DNA of 48,165 nucleotides, taken from a virus. The DNA lies in the IMG/VR virus record IMGVR_UViG_3300021168_000045, positions 1 to 48,165 of that record; one strand, 5' to 3'. A program made the translations under genes and the position numbers. Below the pieces are notes generated by a model. That model was not told where the DNA came from and made no database searches. It saw nothing but the letters and a program-made list of their open reading frames with translations. Shown piece by piece: positions 12,233-20,800 of the stretch. Within the stretch, counting starts at the first letter, position 1, and the number at the start of each line of letters is the position of its first letter.

Positions 12233-13360
12233 ATGGCCACTCCATCAATAGTCCATCAATCATCAATAAATCCAAAAGGAAGCCCAAGTGCTCCGGTTTG
12301 GGTAATCATAGAACAACCATACGAACAAGACAAAGACAAAGGCTACTGCTTCTCAGGTTCCTACGGTTTCATCTTTCACAAAATGATGCTTGAAGCAGGG
12401 CTGACTGATTATTACGTATGTTCTCGTCGCCCTGAATTGACTAATCGTTCAACGTTTGCAATTCTCGAAAACGACCTAAACTACTTTAAGCCCCCAATAA
12501 TCATAACCCTTGAAGAAGCTGGGAAGCATTTCTGTAAAGAACTCGAAAAGAAAGTAATCAAAGGCGCTAAAACTGATGAAGAACATACTTCAGATATTGA
12601 AAAAATAGCAGGATCACTTTTAATATCGCCTAAATTAAATTATTCACATTATATAATACCAACTTATTCTCCACATAATATAGCAAAAGATTGGAGTATG
12701 AGAGATATTATAGTGTCTCTAGACCTAGGCAAAGCTAAAAGTGAGCTTGATTATTTTAAAAGATATGGAAATCTAGAGGCGTTGCCCATTAGAAATTTAG
12801 AAATTGATTTTGACGATTATGATAAACTATTACAGTGTTTCAAAAGATTTGAACAAGCACAATATCTATCTACAGATATTGAAACTATTTATCCGAGTAA
12901 AAAATCAATATACTGGCCTCATCCAGGCGAAGTTGTTACTGTAGGTTTAGCAGATGGTCCAGATTTTGGAATTTCTTTTGAATTATATAGAAAAGATAAA
13001 ACCGAAACACTAGATATGTGGCAAAGATTAGATAAGCTTCTGCATGATAAATTAATTATAGGTCAAAATTTTTTTAATTTTGATTTATCGAGATTTGAAG
13101 CTTATGGTTTTGATATACCATTTGAGAATATCTATGATACTTTAATTCGTCACCATATTTTGTGGCCGGAACTGAAACATGCTTTACAATTCCAAACACG
13201 ACAATATACTCGACAACCTTACTATAAGGATGAAGCACATGGTTGGTCAATTAAGAATATGAAACAATTGAAGCATTATAACTGTTTAGATGTAACAGTT
13301 ACTTATGAAATCTTTTTAAAACAAGAGGAGGAGTTTAAAGATAGACCATGGTTAATTTAG
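12233..13360 (+). CDS. UDG-like plus 3'-5' exonuclease part of a split DNA polymerase, 375 aa
   Basis: Residues 20-165 look like a uracil-DNA-glycosylase-like domain of the type that leads some phage family A polymerases (Val-Trp-Val-Ile-Ile-Glu-Gln-Pro, then Gly-Ser-Tyr-Gly). Residues 205-365 are a DEDDy exonuclease: Asp215-Ile-Glu217, Gly-Gln-Asn-x3-Phe-Asp near 280-287, and Tyr-Asn-Cys-Leu-Asp near 350. The chain ends just where the polymerase domain should begin. That domain is encoded separately at 14150-15658, after an HNH gene that starts inside this gene's last codons. From about 12590 the codons turn much more A+T-rich (AGA, ATA, TTA), marking a mosaic join near the domain border. 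Confidence 0.85.
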   Translation: MATPSIVHQSSINPKGSPSAPVWVIIEQPYEQDKDKGYCFSGSYGFIFHKMMLEAGLTDYYVCSRRPELTNRSTFAILENDLNYFKPPIIITLEEAGKHFCKELEKKVIKGAKTDEEHTSDIEKIAGSLLISPKLNYSHYIIPTYSPHNIAKDWSMRDIIVSLDLGKAKSELDYFKRYGNLEALPIRNLEIDFDDYDKLLQCFKRFEQAQYLSTDIETIYPSKKSIYWPHPGEVVTVGLADGPDFGISFELYRKDKTETLDMWQRLDKLLHDKLIIGQNFFNFDLSRFEAYGFDIPFENIYDTLIRHHILWPELKHALQFQTRQYTRQPYYKDEAHGWSIKNMKQLKHYNCLDVTVTYEIFLKQEEEFKDRPWLI

Positions 13361-13797
13361 AAATTTATAAAGAAAGATTATTGAGTAAAAGATTAATTAA
13401 TAATAATTGTTGGTTATGGCAAGGATATATAAATAATAAAGGTTACGGTACAATTCATTTTGAAAATACTCATTGCGAGGTTCATCGATTAGCATTTAGA
13501 ATATTTAGATCTAAAGAATTTAAAGAATATCTTAATGTTTGTCATAGAAATGAATGTAAAAATAGACATTGTTTTAATCCTGAGCATTTATACGCTGGTA
13601 CTCAAAAAGATAACGTAAGAGACGATATTGAAGCAGGTACTCATATAAGTTTAATGTGGAAAAATAAAACTCATTGTCCACAAGGACATGAATATACTAT
13701 AGAAAATACTTACATTGCAAAGAAAACTGGATGCCGACAATGTAAGATATGTAGAAAAAATACTAATCGTTATAATAATTTATTGAGAAGTAAATGA
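13348..13797 (+). CDS. HNH homing-type endonuclease, 149 aa
   Basis: Shows the HNH_3-type pattern: Cys-Trp-Leu-Trp near 22-25, Tyr-Gly-x-Ile near 35, Val-His-Arg-Leu-Ala near 49-53, Val-Cys-His-Arg near 69-72 and Cys-Phe-Asn-Pro-Glu-His-Leu near 79-85 for the ββα-metal core. A C-terminal zinc motif (Gly-His-x4-Glu-Asn-Thr-Tyr, Cys-x2-Cys) follows. Its ATG overlaps the end of the exonuclease gene by 13 bases, and the composition is very A+T-rich. Such genes spread by cutting alleles that lack them; this one sits at the break between the exonuclease and polymerase domains. The next gene overlaps its stop. Confidence 0.9.
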   Translation: MVNLEIYKERLLSKRLINNNCWLWQGYINNKGYGTIHFENTHCEVHRLAFRIFRSKEFKEYLNVCHRNECKNRHCFNPEHLYAGTQKDNVRDDIEAGTHISLMWKNKTHCPQGHEYTIENTYIAKKTGCRQCKICRKNTNRYNNLLRSK

Positions 13798-14000
13798 ACA
13801 TCCAACAAAAACTAAACGCATATGCACTCATATGTTTTGGCCATTACTCTGTCTACAGAGTATATGACACCCACATCGAATACAACACACGGAGTTATAA
13901 TGACTGTATCAAACAATTCTGTCGAATCGGAGTCGAATCCGCAAAAGCAAGATGTTTTGTTACCGAAAGACTTGAAAGAAGAAAGAGGGAGATATTTTAG
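13794..14000 (+). CDS. possible small basic protein, 68 aa
   Basis: The ATG at 13794 overlaps the HNH stop (ATGA), giving a 68-residue basic protein with a Tyr-rich middle, four Cys and an Arg-rich end. Its last 101 bases overlap, in another frame, a gene at 13900 that has a better ribosome site. Only one may be expressed from the shared part. No family recognised. Confidence 0.4.
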   Translation: MNIQQKLNAYALICFGHYSVYRVYDTHIEYNTRSYNDCIKQFCRIGVESAKARCFVTERLERRKREIF

Positions 14001-14172
14001 GCAGATTCTTCTACAGTTGGATTACATATCGAACCAGCCGACAATTCAACTTCAGAATAACGTAACCTCAATGCTCCGATCCGCAGGTCAGAATCTTCTT
14101 AGTTATCACCAATTAACTGAACAAAGGTTGGAGGAGCTGGAAAAAGTGAATGGAAAGCAGAATAACAAATAG
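13900..14172 (+). CDS. hypothetical helical protein, 90 aa
   Basis: The ATG at 13900 follows GGAG (13891-13894) at five bases. The first 25 residues are polar and disordered (Ser/Asn/Glu/Gln), then two or three helices with Leu and Gln follow, ending in a Lys/Asn tail. No family recognised. It overlaps the polymerase start by 23 bases, so it is probably coupled to it, and it separates the HNH gene from the polymerase domain gene. Confidence 0.65.
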   Translation: MTVSNNSVESESNPQKQDVLLPKDLKEERGRYFRQILLQLDYISNQPTIQLQNNVTSMLRSAGQNLLSYHQLTEQRLEELEKVNGKQNNK

Positions 14173-15658
14173 TTATCTTCACAAACTCCAAGCCATCTAT
14201 CACAAGATAGATGCGCGAGGTATTTGTATTGATCCTGAAAGACATAAAGAAGCACGGATTTTTATCGATCAAGAAATAACACGGAATCTTAAAATTGCAT
14301 CAGACCAATGGGGTTGTCATGTGTTTATTGGTGCAGACAATAAAGATAACTCAGAAGGCGAAGTTAACCTAAACGCCACACAGGGAGAAAAACAGCTCCT
14401 CAAGAAGCTCCAAGATCTCGGTTACAAAGTCCCGAAAATCGCTAAAAAGAACGAAGAAGGTGATTATGAATCAAAATACTCAACTGGAGAGCTTGCGCTC
14501 CAAAAAATGCTTGTCGCAAACCAATTCAACTATAGCGGAGGCGATCCAGCAATACGAGCAATATTGCAAGTACGGGAACTTGGGAAACTTAAAAGCAGTT
14601 ATTTCAATTGTAGATTGTACCGAAATACTTCGGGCAATTTGCTCTATCTCTCTAATTATAACGCGGCAGGAACAACTTCTGGACGCCGTAGTTCAAGAAA
14701 ACATACATTCGGTTATGGGAATAATGCGCAGAACTTTCCTAAACATGGAAAACTCGCAAAAACATTTCGGAGATGTTTAGTTGCTAGACCAGGGAATATA
14801 TTTTTGATGGTAGATCAAAAAAGCGCGGAAGAGTGGCCCGTTAGTGCTCTTTCGGCTAATATGAGAGCTATTAATGAAATGCTACTCGGAGTTAACCGCC
14901 ATATTCGTAGAGCTAGTTCAATCTTCGGCATTCCAGAATCTTCCAGAACTGAGAAACAATGGAAAGATTCGCTTGAGTATTACCTCGGAAAGAAAACAGG
15001 GCACGCTAATAACTACGGTATGCGTGAACGGAGAATGTCGGATTCACTTGCGCAGGAAGGTCATTCAATAAAACCGGAAGTTTGTGCGGCATTGTTGGCG
15101 AAGTTAAATCTTCTTGAACCCGAAATTGATGGAGTGTTTCATAAATATGTTAAAGACCAAATCAACACATCGAGAATACTTAGAACTCCTTTTGGTCGCG
15201 AACGTCAGTTTCTCGGCTTACGTCCTAATGACTCTAACTATAAGATATTTAATGAAGCCTATGCCTATATTCCTCAGTCTGTCGTTGGGGATAATACCGG
15301 CTTCGCTATTAGTTGCTTGGAAATGGCTAACTGTCAGCAGGTTGTACAAGAAGGCCATGATTCAATCGTTCAAGACATCGTATTGGACCCTGCTAGCATT
15401 TGGGAAAATCTCTCACGTACAGTATTGGCTTTTGATCGAGAAATTAGATTCCATAATGGGATCGTAGTTAATATTCCGATTGAAGCTGAGTTGGGATTTG
15501 ATTTTAATGAGACTGTGAAGATTAAAGATCTGAGCTACGATGGCGTATTAGAAGCATACAAGAAAATCTTGCTGATAAGAGAAGAAGAAATCGAAAAAGA
15601 AAATGAAAAAAGACAGCAACAAACTCTTCAAGACTTAGCTTCGTCGATCGGGGCATAA
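14150..15658 (+). CDS. family A DNA polymerase, polymerase domain only, 502 aa
   Basis: Carries the palm and fingers of a PolI-type polymerase. Motif A is Asp222-Gln-Lys-Ser-Ala-Glu-Glu-Trp (the metal Asp in place of the usual DYSQIE), motif B is Lys281-Lys-Thr-Gly-x4-Tyr289-Gly290, and motif C is Gly402-His403-Asp404-Ser405, where family members often have HDE. Thr-Ser-Gly-Arg-Arg-Ser near 182-188 matches the pre-motif-A primer-grip segment. There is no exonuclease in the chain; it is encoded at 12233-13360. Two proteins would have to associate to act as a replicative polymerase with proofreading. The C-terminal 40 residues are a Glu/Lys/Gln-rich helix. Confidence 0.95.
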   Translation: MESRITNSYLHKLQAIYHKIDARGICIDPERHKEARIFIDQEITRNLKIASDQWGCHVFIGADNKDNSEGEVNLNATQGEKQLLKKLQDLGYKVPKIAKKNEEGDYESKYSTGELALQKMLVANQFNYSGGDPAIRAILQVRELGKLKSSYFNCRLYRNTSGNLLYLSNYNAAGTTSGRRSSRKHTFGYGNNAQNFPKHGKLAKTFRRCLVARPGNIFLMVDQKSAEEWPVSALSANMRAINEMLLGVNRHIRRASSIFGIPESSRTEKQWKDSLEYYLGKKTGHANNYGMRERRMSDSLAQEGHSIKPEVCAALLAKLNLLEPEIDGVFHKYVKDQINTSRILRTPFGRERQFLGLRPNDSNYKIFNEAYAYIPQSVVGDNTGFAISCLEMANCQQVVQEGHDSIVQDIVLDPASIWENLSRTVLAFDREIRFHNGIVVNIPIEAELGFDFNETVKIKDLSYDGVLEAYKKILLIREEEIEKENEKRQQQTLQDLASSIGA

Positions 15659-15660
15659 AT

Positions 15661-16929
15661 GTGGGCTCTACAAGAAAATGCAAAAAGAATTGGATATTAG
15701 AGTACTCGGAGGGATTCGATGCACATACTGAAGCTCCAAGACAGTACTGTATTTGGGCTGCGATCTCAGCGATTGGGGCGGTGCTCAAGAATAAGATTTA
15801 CCATAAACACGGAAGTTTTAAAATCTTTCCTAACCAGTACATTATCCTCACTGGACCACCAGGGATTGGAAAAGGAGAATCAATACACCCAGTTTACAAT
15901 ATCGTTCGAGAACTTGGACTTGCTAACGTTATCTCTGACAGAATTACAGCTCCAAAAATCCTCGAAAAAATGGCCGGAGGATTTCCAGTTGCGGGAAGTT
16001 CGATCAAAATTGGAACAAACGGGAATTTAACAGTAGCGAAGGATACATCAACCACTCTCTTTAGCATGGAGTTGCCAATCTTAATTGGTGGAAGTGATTG
16101 GATGCTTCCATTTCTATGTGAGATGTGGGATCGAGGGGAGTATGACTACGATACCAAAAATAACGGATCGGTCTTTGTCAAAGGTTTGTGCACATCTCTT
16201 ATTGCTGGATGCGTACCAGATTACATCAGAAAACTCAATAAAGATGCAACGGCAAGTATTAATGGAGGCTTTACAGCTCGCGCTATCTTTGTTTTCGCAG
16301 ATCAAAAATCGAAAAGTATAAGTTGGCCAAAAGAGTGGATTCCAGACCAAGCGTTAAAAGATGATCTCGTTACAATATCAAACCTCCAAGGAAAAGTAAC
16401 AATCGATCAAAATGCACGATACGAGTTCGAGAAGTTTTATCGCAACACTGTAATCGAAGACAACGATTCAGATGTAGTTGCACATTTTAAACGGCGTTAC
16501 CATGTACATGTTTTAAAGTTAGCTATGATTTTTAGTGCAGCTGAGCGTGACGACTTAGTTGTATCCGACATTCACATGATCAATGCTATAACTTGTTTGA
16601 GGCACGTACTTCAGAACCTTGACAAAGCATTTCGTGGAGTGGGGGATTCAAACTTAGCAGCGGTAACTGGAAAGATTCAGGATTATATTGAGCGGAAGGG
16701 AATGACAACAAGAAGCGAGATACTTGCGAATAATCATCGTCATTGTAGTCCGGATGATTTAGATCGGGTATTGTCGATTCTTAAGGATATTGGAGTGATG
16801 GAGTATACGAATATTGGGAATCGATATATGATTAAACATCGGAAGAGTTCATCGAAACCAACAGTATCAACAAGTGCGACGAGTTTGAATTTTAATCCAG
16901 TGAATGGAAATGGAAAGGTGATACCTTAA
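15661..16929 (+). CDS. DUF3987-like P-loop ATPase, 422 aa
   Basis: GTG start at 15661, three bases after the polymerase stop. Walker A Gly-Pro-Pro-Gly-Ile-Gly-Lys-Gly is at 65-72, in the Tyr-Ile-Ile-Leu-Thr strand typical of DUF3987-like phage ATPases. A Trp-Asp-Arg-Gly-Glu stretch (around 155) and a conserved Gly-Gly-Phe-Thr-Ala-Arg (around 200) follow, with a helical C-terminal region around 300-390 that may be winged-helix. Proteins of this type replace or accompany the replicative helicase in some phages, but function is not established. It is the only helicase-like gene seen here. Confidence 0.8.
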   Translation: MGSTRKCKKNWILEYSEGFDAHTEAPRQYCIWAAISAIGAVLKNKIYHKHGSFKIFPNQYIILTGPPGIGKGESIHPVYNIVRELGLANVISDRITAPKILEKMAGGFPVAGSSIKIGTNGNLTVAKDTSTTLFSMELPILIGGSDWMLPFLCEMWDRGEYDYDTKNNGSVFVKGLCTSLIAGCVPDYIRKLNKDATASINGGFTARAIFVFADQKSKSISWPKEWIPDQALKDDLVTISNLQGKVTIDQNARYEFEKFYRNTVIEDNDSDVVAHFKRRYHVHVLKLAMIFSAAERDDLVVSDIHMINAITCLRHVLQNLDKAFRGVGDSNLAAVTGKIQDYIERKGMTTRSEILANNHRHCSPDDLDRVLSILKDIGVMEYTNIGNRYMIKHRKSSSKPTVSTSATSLNFNPVNGNGKVIP

Positions 16930-17547
16930 ATGGAAGTCAACATCAACAATGTCAATGTCGTAGAATTAGTGAATCTCGATATATCACTAATGGCAATTGA
17001 GGATAAGATTATAGTCTTACATGATAACTATAAGAGTGGTTACGAATGTAAAGATTGTAACGAGACGGGGTTTGTTACTTGTACTTCTTGCGAAGGAACT
17101 GGAAAGAATAGATTTGACTCAAACTGTACAACTTGTGAAGGCAAAAAACAACTTGTGTGTCCCGTATGTAAGGGCCAAAAGTTAATTATAGAAATCCCGC
17201 AATCAGCGCGCACACTTCCAACTACAGGGGTTGTTGTTTCGATGGGACCACTTTGTCCTGCGATGCATATACAACGACAACTTGATTTCTATCAATTTGA
17301 ACCTACTAAAGATAGATATTTGACTGAAGTTGGACAGCAGGAAAAAATAAGACTAGAAGAAGAATTAACTAAAATTCCTATTCGTTTAGGAGCTAGAGTT
17401 ATATTCGGCCCCCACGTCGGTACTTTCCTCCCAATGAAAGGAAACGTTAAACTAAAAATAATGCGAGTGACAGAGCCACTCGCAGTTATTTTTGGTAAGG
17501 GATGTGAGTCGAAGGATTTTATTGATTTTGAATCAAATAACTACTAA
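16930..17547 (+). CDS. protein with DnaJ-type zinc cluster, 205 aa
   Basis: Residues 35-80 hold four CxxC knuckles with Gly spacing like the DnaJ cysteine-rich domain: Cys-Lys-Asp-Cys-x2-Thr-Gly, Cys-Thr-Ser-Cys-Glu-Gly-Thr-Gly, Cys-Thr-Thr-Cys-Glu-Gly and Cys-Pro-Val-Cys-Lys-Gly. There is no J domain in this chain; an HPD-containing J region is at 3433-4005. Residues 90-205 are a separate α/β domain. In DnaJ the cluster binds substrate proteins and zinc. The frame stays open after the stop, see 17590-17778. Confidence 0.8.
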   Translation: MEVNINNVNVVELVNLDISLMAIEDKIIVLHDNYKSGYECKDCNETGFVTCTSCEGTGKNRFDSNCTTCEGKKQLVCPVCKGQKLIIEIPQSARTLPTTGVVVSMGPLCPAMHIQRQLDFYQFEPTKDRYLTEVGQQEKIRLEEELTKIPIRLGARVIFGPHVGTFLPMKGNVKLKIMRVTEPLAVIFGKGCESKDFIDFESNNY

Positions 17548-17589
17548 AATTTATTTACGGCGCAACCGCGCAGGGGAGAAGGTGAAGCC

Positions 17590-17778
17590 ATTGACAAACC
17601 AATCGAGCAGAAGTCGGAAGGTATCACGACTGAATATGTACAAAATTTGGTTCGTGAGTGTGATGATAGCAGTTGGTCTATTGGTGAACTTGGAGAAGGC
17701 ATGTGCCCAAAAGTCATCACCAAGATTGCACATGGATTTATCGTCGAGCATCCTGACGCATTTCCACGCTCAGATTGA
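17590..17778 (+). CDS. ORF with no standard start codon, about 62 aa
   Basis: The same frame as the DnaJ-cluster gene stays open from its TAA (17545) to TGA 17776. From about 17590 it reads as a soluble acidic protein (Glu-Tyr-Val-Gln-Asn-Leu-Val-Arg-Glu-Cys-Asp-Asp), with codon use like genuine genes. No ATG, GTG or TTG lies near its beginning. AGGGGAG (17572-17578) and GAAGGTG (17578-17584) precede an ATT at 17590, which could be a rare start. Other options are readthrough, a frameshift, or a decayed gene. A different frame (TTG 17591 to 17815) gives a hydrophobic protein and is thought less likely. Confidence 0.4.
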   Translation: MDKPIEQKSEGITTEYVQNLVRECDDSSWSIGELGEGMCPKVITKIAHGFIVEHPDAFPRSD

Positions 17779-17829
17779 TCCGCGCTGCATAAGTCCAGTA
17801 TTGCAGGCGGCATGATTTCGCTGGACAAT

Positions 17830-17870
17830 GAAATACCCACCTAAAATAAAACTTAGGTGGGTATTTCTAT
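17830..17870. terminator. bidirectional terminator between convergent arms
   Basis: GAAATACCCACCTAA (17830-17844) and TTAGGTGGGTATTTC (17853-17867) form a perfect 15-bp stem with an 8-base loop. T-rich ends are present on both strands. It lies between the last rightward frame and the stop (17871) of the leftward spike gene, so it can end both transcripts. Confidence 0.9.
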
Positions 17871-20800
17871 TTACGGTACACAATTATAATCCACAGTAAT
17901 AGTAAGTCCGGTAACGGCCACTCCGGCGGTAATATTCATGCCAGTGGTCGTTGCCACACTATGTCCAATTCCTAAAAATCCCACTCCACCATTTTCACTA
18001 GTTGTACAAACTGGAGCAGCCGCAACTGCGGTCCAACTTAAAGTTGCGATAGTTCCAGTTGTTGCTGTTCCGCCTACGATTGTATAACTCCCTCGATTTG
18101 ATGTGCATGTAGCTGTAGCGCAGGTACAGGAAGTTACATTAGTTCCAGGTGTGCACGTTGCTGTTTGAGCGGGATAAAATGTACCCAAACTAACACAACT
18201 ATAAACTCCACTCCCATTATCGCTCCATGTTTGGTTAGCAGCGCAAGGTAAAGATGGGAGTGTAACTATTTGAGTGCCTTGTGCTGCGTTGGCTTTCAAT
18301 GTTACATTTGTCTTCGATGTTGAGCCTTGAAGTATATAACTATTAAACGGTCCCATATTAGGCAATGAACTATCTGCCTGAGTACAGTTACCGCTAGGAG
18401 TAATGCTGTTATTGTCCAAGTAGGTTAAGACATCCACTCCATTTATTGTGGTAATAAAACCTTCTGCACCAGTCGCACCTCTGCAAATAATATATTGTGT
18501 GGCCCCAGGAATACGGCTCCATGACCATAGGATTGAGTTGGTATTTAGTCCACTGCTGTCAGTGGTTATGCATGTTTCTGCACTAGCCACGCCACTACCA
18601 GCAGTATTTTTAGCATATACTCTAAAACATTCCTGAGTTGCATCAGGGAACGTTCCTCCTCCAATCATCTTTACTGGAGTCCCATTGACGGGAACTGTTA
18701 AGGCTAGGCCTTGGAAATTATCGCTAGCTGAAGTCTTACTTAGTGGACCATCTAAAATAGTATTAGAACCAAGTAAGCGAATGGCTCCACCACTCATAAC
18801 AATATTATTTGAATGCGGAGCATAGGTTAACGAAAAGTTACCACCATTACCCTGCGTGAAGATTTCACCAAATATATAGTTTGGATCGGCTTGTTGGGCA
18901 GCAGTAGTGAATGAATAGATAAGTGATCCTCCAGACGCGCTCGGACCTTCACTATGAACATATCCATACGAATACGGGCCCTGTTCGTTTAAAATATTAG
19001 CTGGGTTAACAGTGTTACCGCCTCCTCCAACATATGTGGTATCACCACCGCCTAGGGCATTAATCTTTACAAACGCATTAGAGGAAACTGAATTATTACC
19101 GCCAGTAAGACCATTGGCGGTAATAACAACTCCATTACCGAATGCCCAAGGATTATGATTTATTACAAATGTTGAAAAGCCAGTGAAGATTGCTGATTGA
19201 TGATTGGGCTGTTCAATGGTGTCACCATTGTGAACGACGAGCGTGTTGCTTGGGTTTGGGACTAGAGTTCCATCTACGCAAGGCGCAATCGTAGGCAGAA
19301 CACAATTTGAAGCACCCTGAATGTAATCTTGTACATCCCAAACATCGGCAGTGCCGTATATAGCAACATCGTTATTCCCAGGAGACGCCGTAGCCGTCGC
19401 AGCCGTGTGTGAACCGGTAAGCCCTGCAATAGTACATTGAAATTGTACGGGGCTAAGCCACACTCCGTTAGTGCAAGTGGTATTAAATGCTGAATCTGAA
19501 CTTCCGGATATTTTCCACGGACTCTTATTTCGAGAGATGGGAGCATTGAGCGTACTACCTGTAACTACATAAGTTGCATTTATCAAAGTGGGCGTCGCGG
19601 CTGAATTGGAAATATTGGAAAGGTTTATAAATTGATAATCCGGTGCACCATTCTTTGAAACCTGCGTTCCATTGCCAGCTAAAGAGACAACCTGAACTAT
19701 ATTTGCTGTGGTTGAACCGACAACATATTGAAGATATCTAAGGTTAGATGAGACTATACCCCTATAATCAGTAGCATCCCAAGCTAATCCAGCAGCCCCG
19801 CCCTGTTCAAAAACTGAACCTGTTCCGTGCGGCTTATGGATAGGCATAGTAATCGCCCATGTTGTACCGCTAACAAATGCCACCACGGTCGGGTAGGTGC
19901 ATTCATATGTAGTCCCGCCAATACAGGCGATTCCGGTAAGCGTGGACGCCACACCGACAACAGGAGTTCCGCTACTTATGTTTACATTGCATGTGATCGT
20001 CTGAGTGAAGGGGTAGACCGTAATAATTGGATTAGGCGCGCATTCACCTACTAATGACCCAATAGCGTTACTTATGGGGACTGTGAAGTCTACAGTAATA
20101 TTAGAGCATCCCCCACCGCAGCCGCTATTGTCGATGTTCGTGAAGTGTCCTGAATAAACTGGACCTGCGGTCGTGTCGATTATCGGCAGGCCGTCACCCA
20201 TAACTGCACCGTTCGCACCGATGGTAGTCTTAATCGTAGTTGGACTGGTCAGAGTCCCACCTGTGACAGCAGTTCCTAGATATGGAGTTGTTAATTCAGT
20301 TGTTCCATCAGCAAGCGCCTTGGCTCCCTCTCCAGAGGCGTCCACTTGTCCGCCGCGTCCGTACACGTTCGGGTAAATCGGCGCGTTATCCCCTTCACTG
20401 TATTTGGTCTGGACGAGACCGATCGACTCCGCGAGAGTCGCGCCGCGAATCGTGTGATTGATAAAAAGGGGGACTGGAACGTACCAGCCACCCTTCGGGG
20501 CTCCAGGTGGATTGCCGACGTTCCAGCCAGGGTTGTTGTCGGTGAAGATCAGAGAAACGCCATATTTAGACGTGGATTGAGCAGCAGGTTGCGTTGAAGG
20601 ATTCTGATCGACCAAAAACCCCAAATTGATTGCAGAAGAGCGTGGATCTCCGAATAGCGGTGTATCCAACCAGTTATGATAGTAATTTGTCCATCGCTGC
20701 TGTCTATAATCCTGAAAGTTGCAAAAATTACAAGGTAATGTTGACGGAGTATATTGTTCCGTAATCGCATAAGTTGGATCGGCTATACACGTTGAAGCGT

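Noticed and set aside
13348-14150. Group I intron holding the HNH gene
   Set aside because: I could not see the conserved intron core, and other coupled genes lie in the interval. Insertion of genes is simpler, though a fold search could revive it.
17591-17815. TTG-start frame with a hydrophobic segment (74 aa) in the same interval as the open frame 17590-17778
   Set aside because: The alternative frame has more protein-like codons, and this one runs up to the terminator with a poor composition. Kept only as an alternative.
20173-20597. Rightward frames inside spike 1
   Set aside because: They are shadows of the spike gene caused by its G+C-rich island; no ribosome sites.
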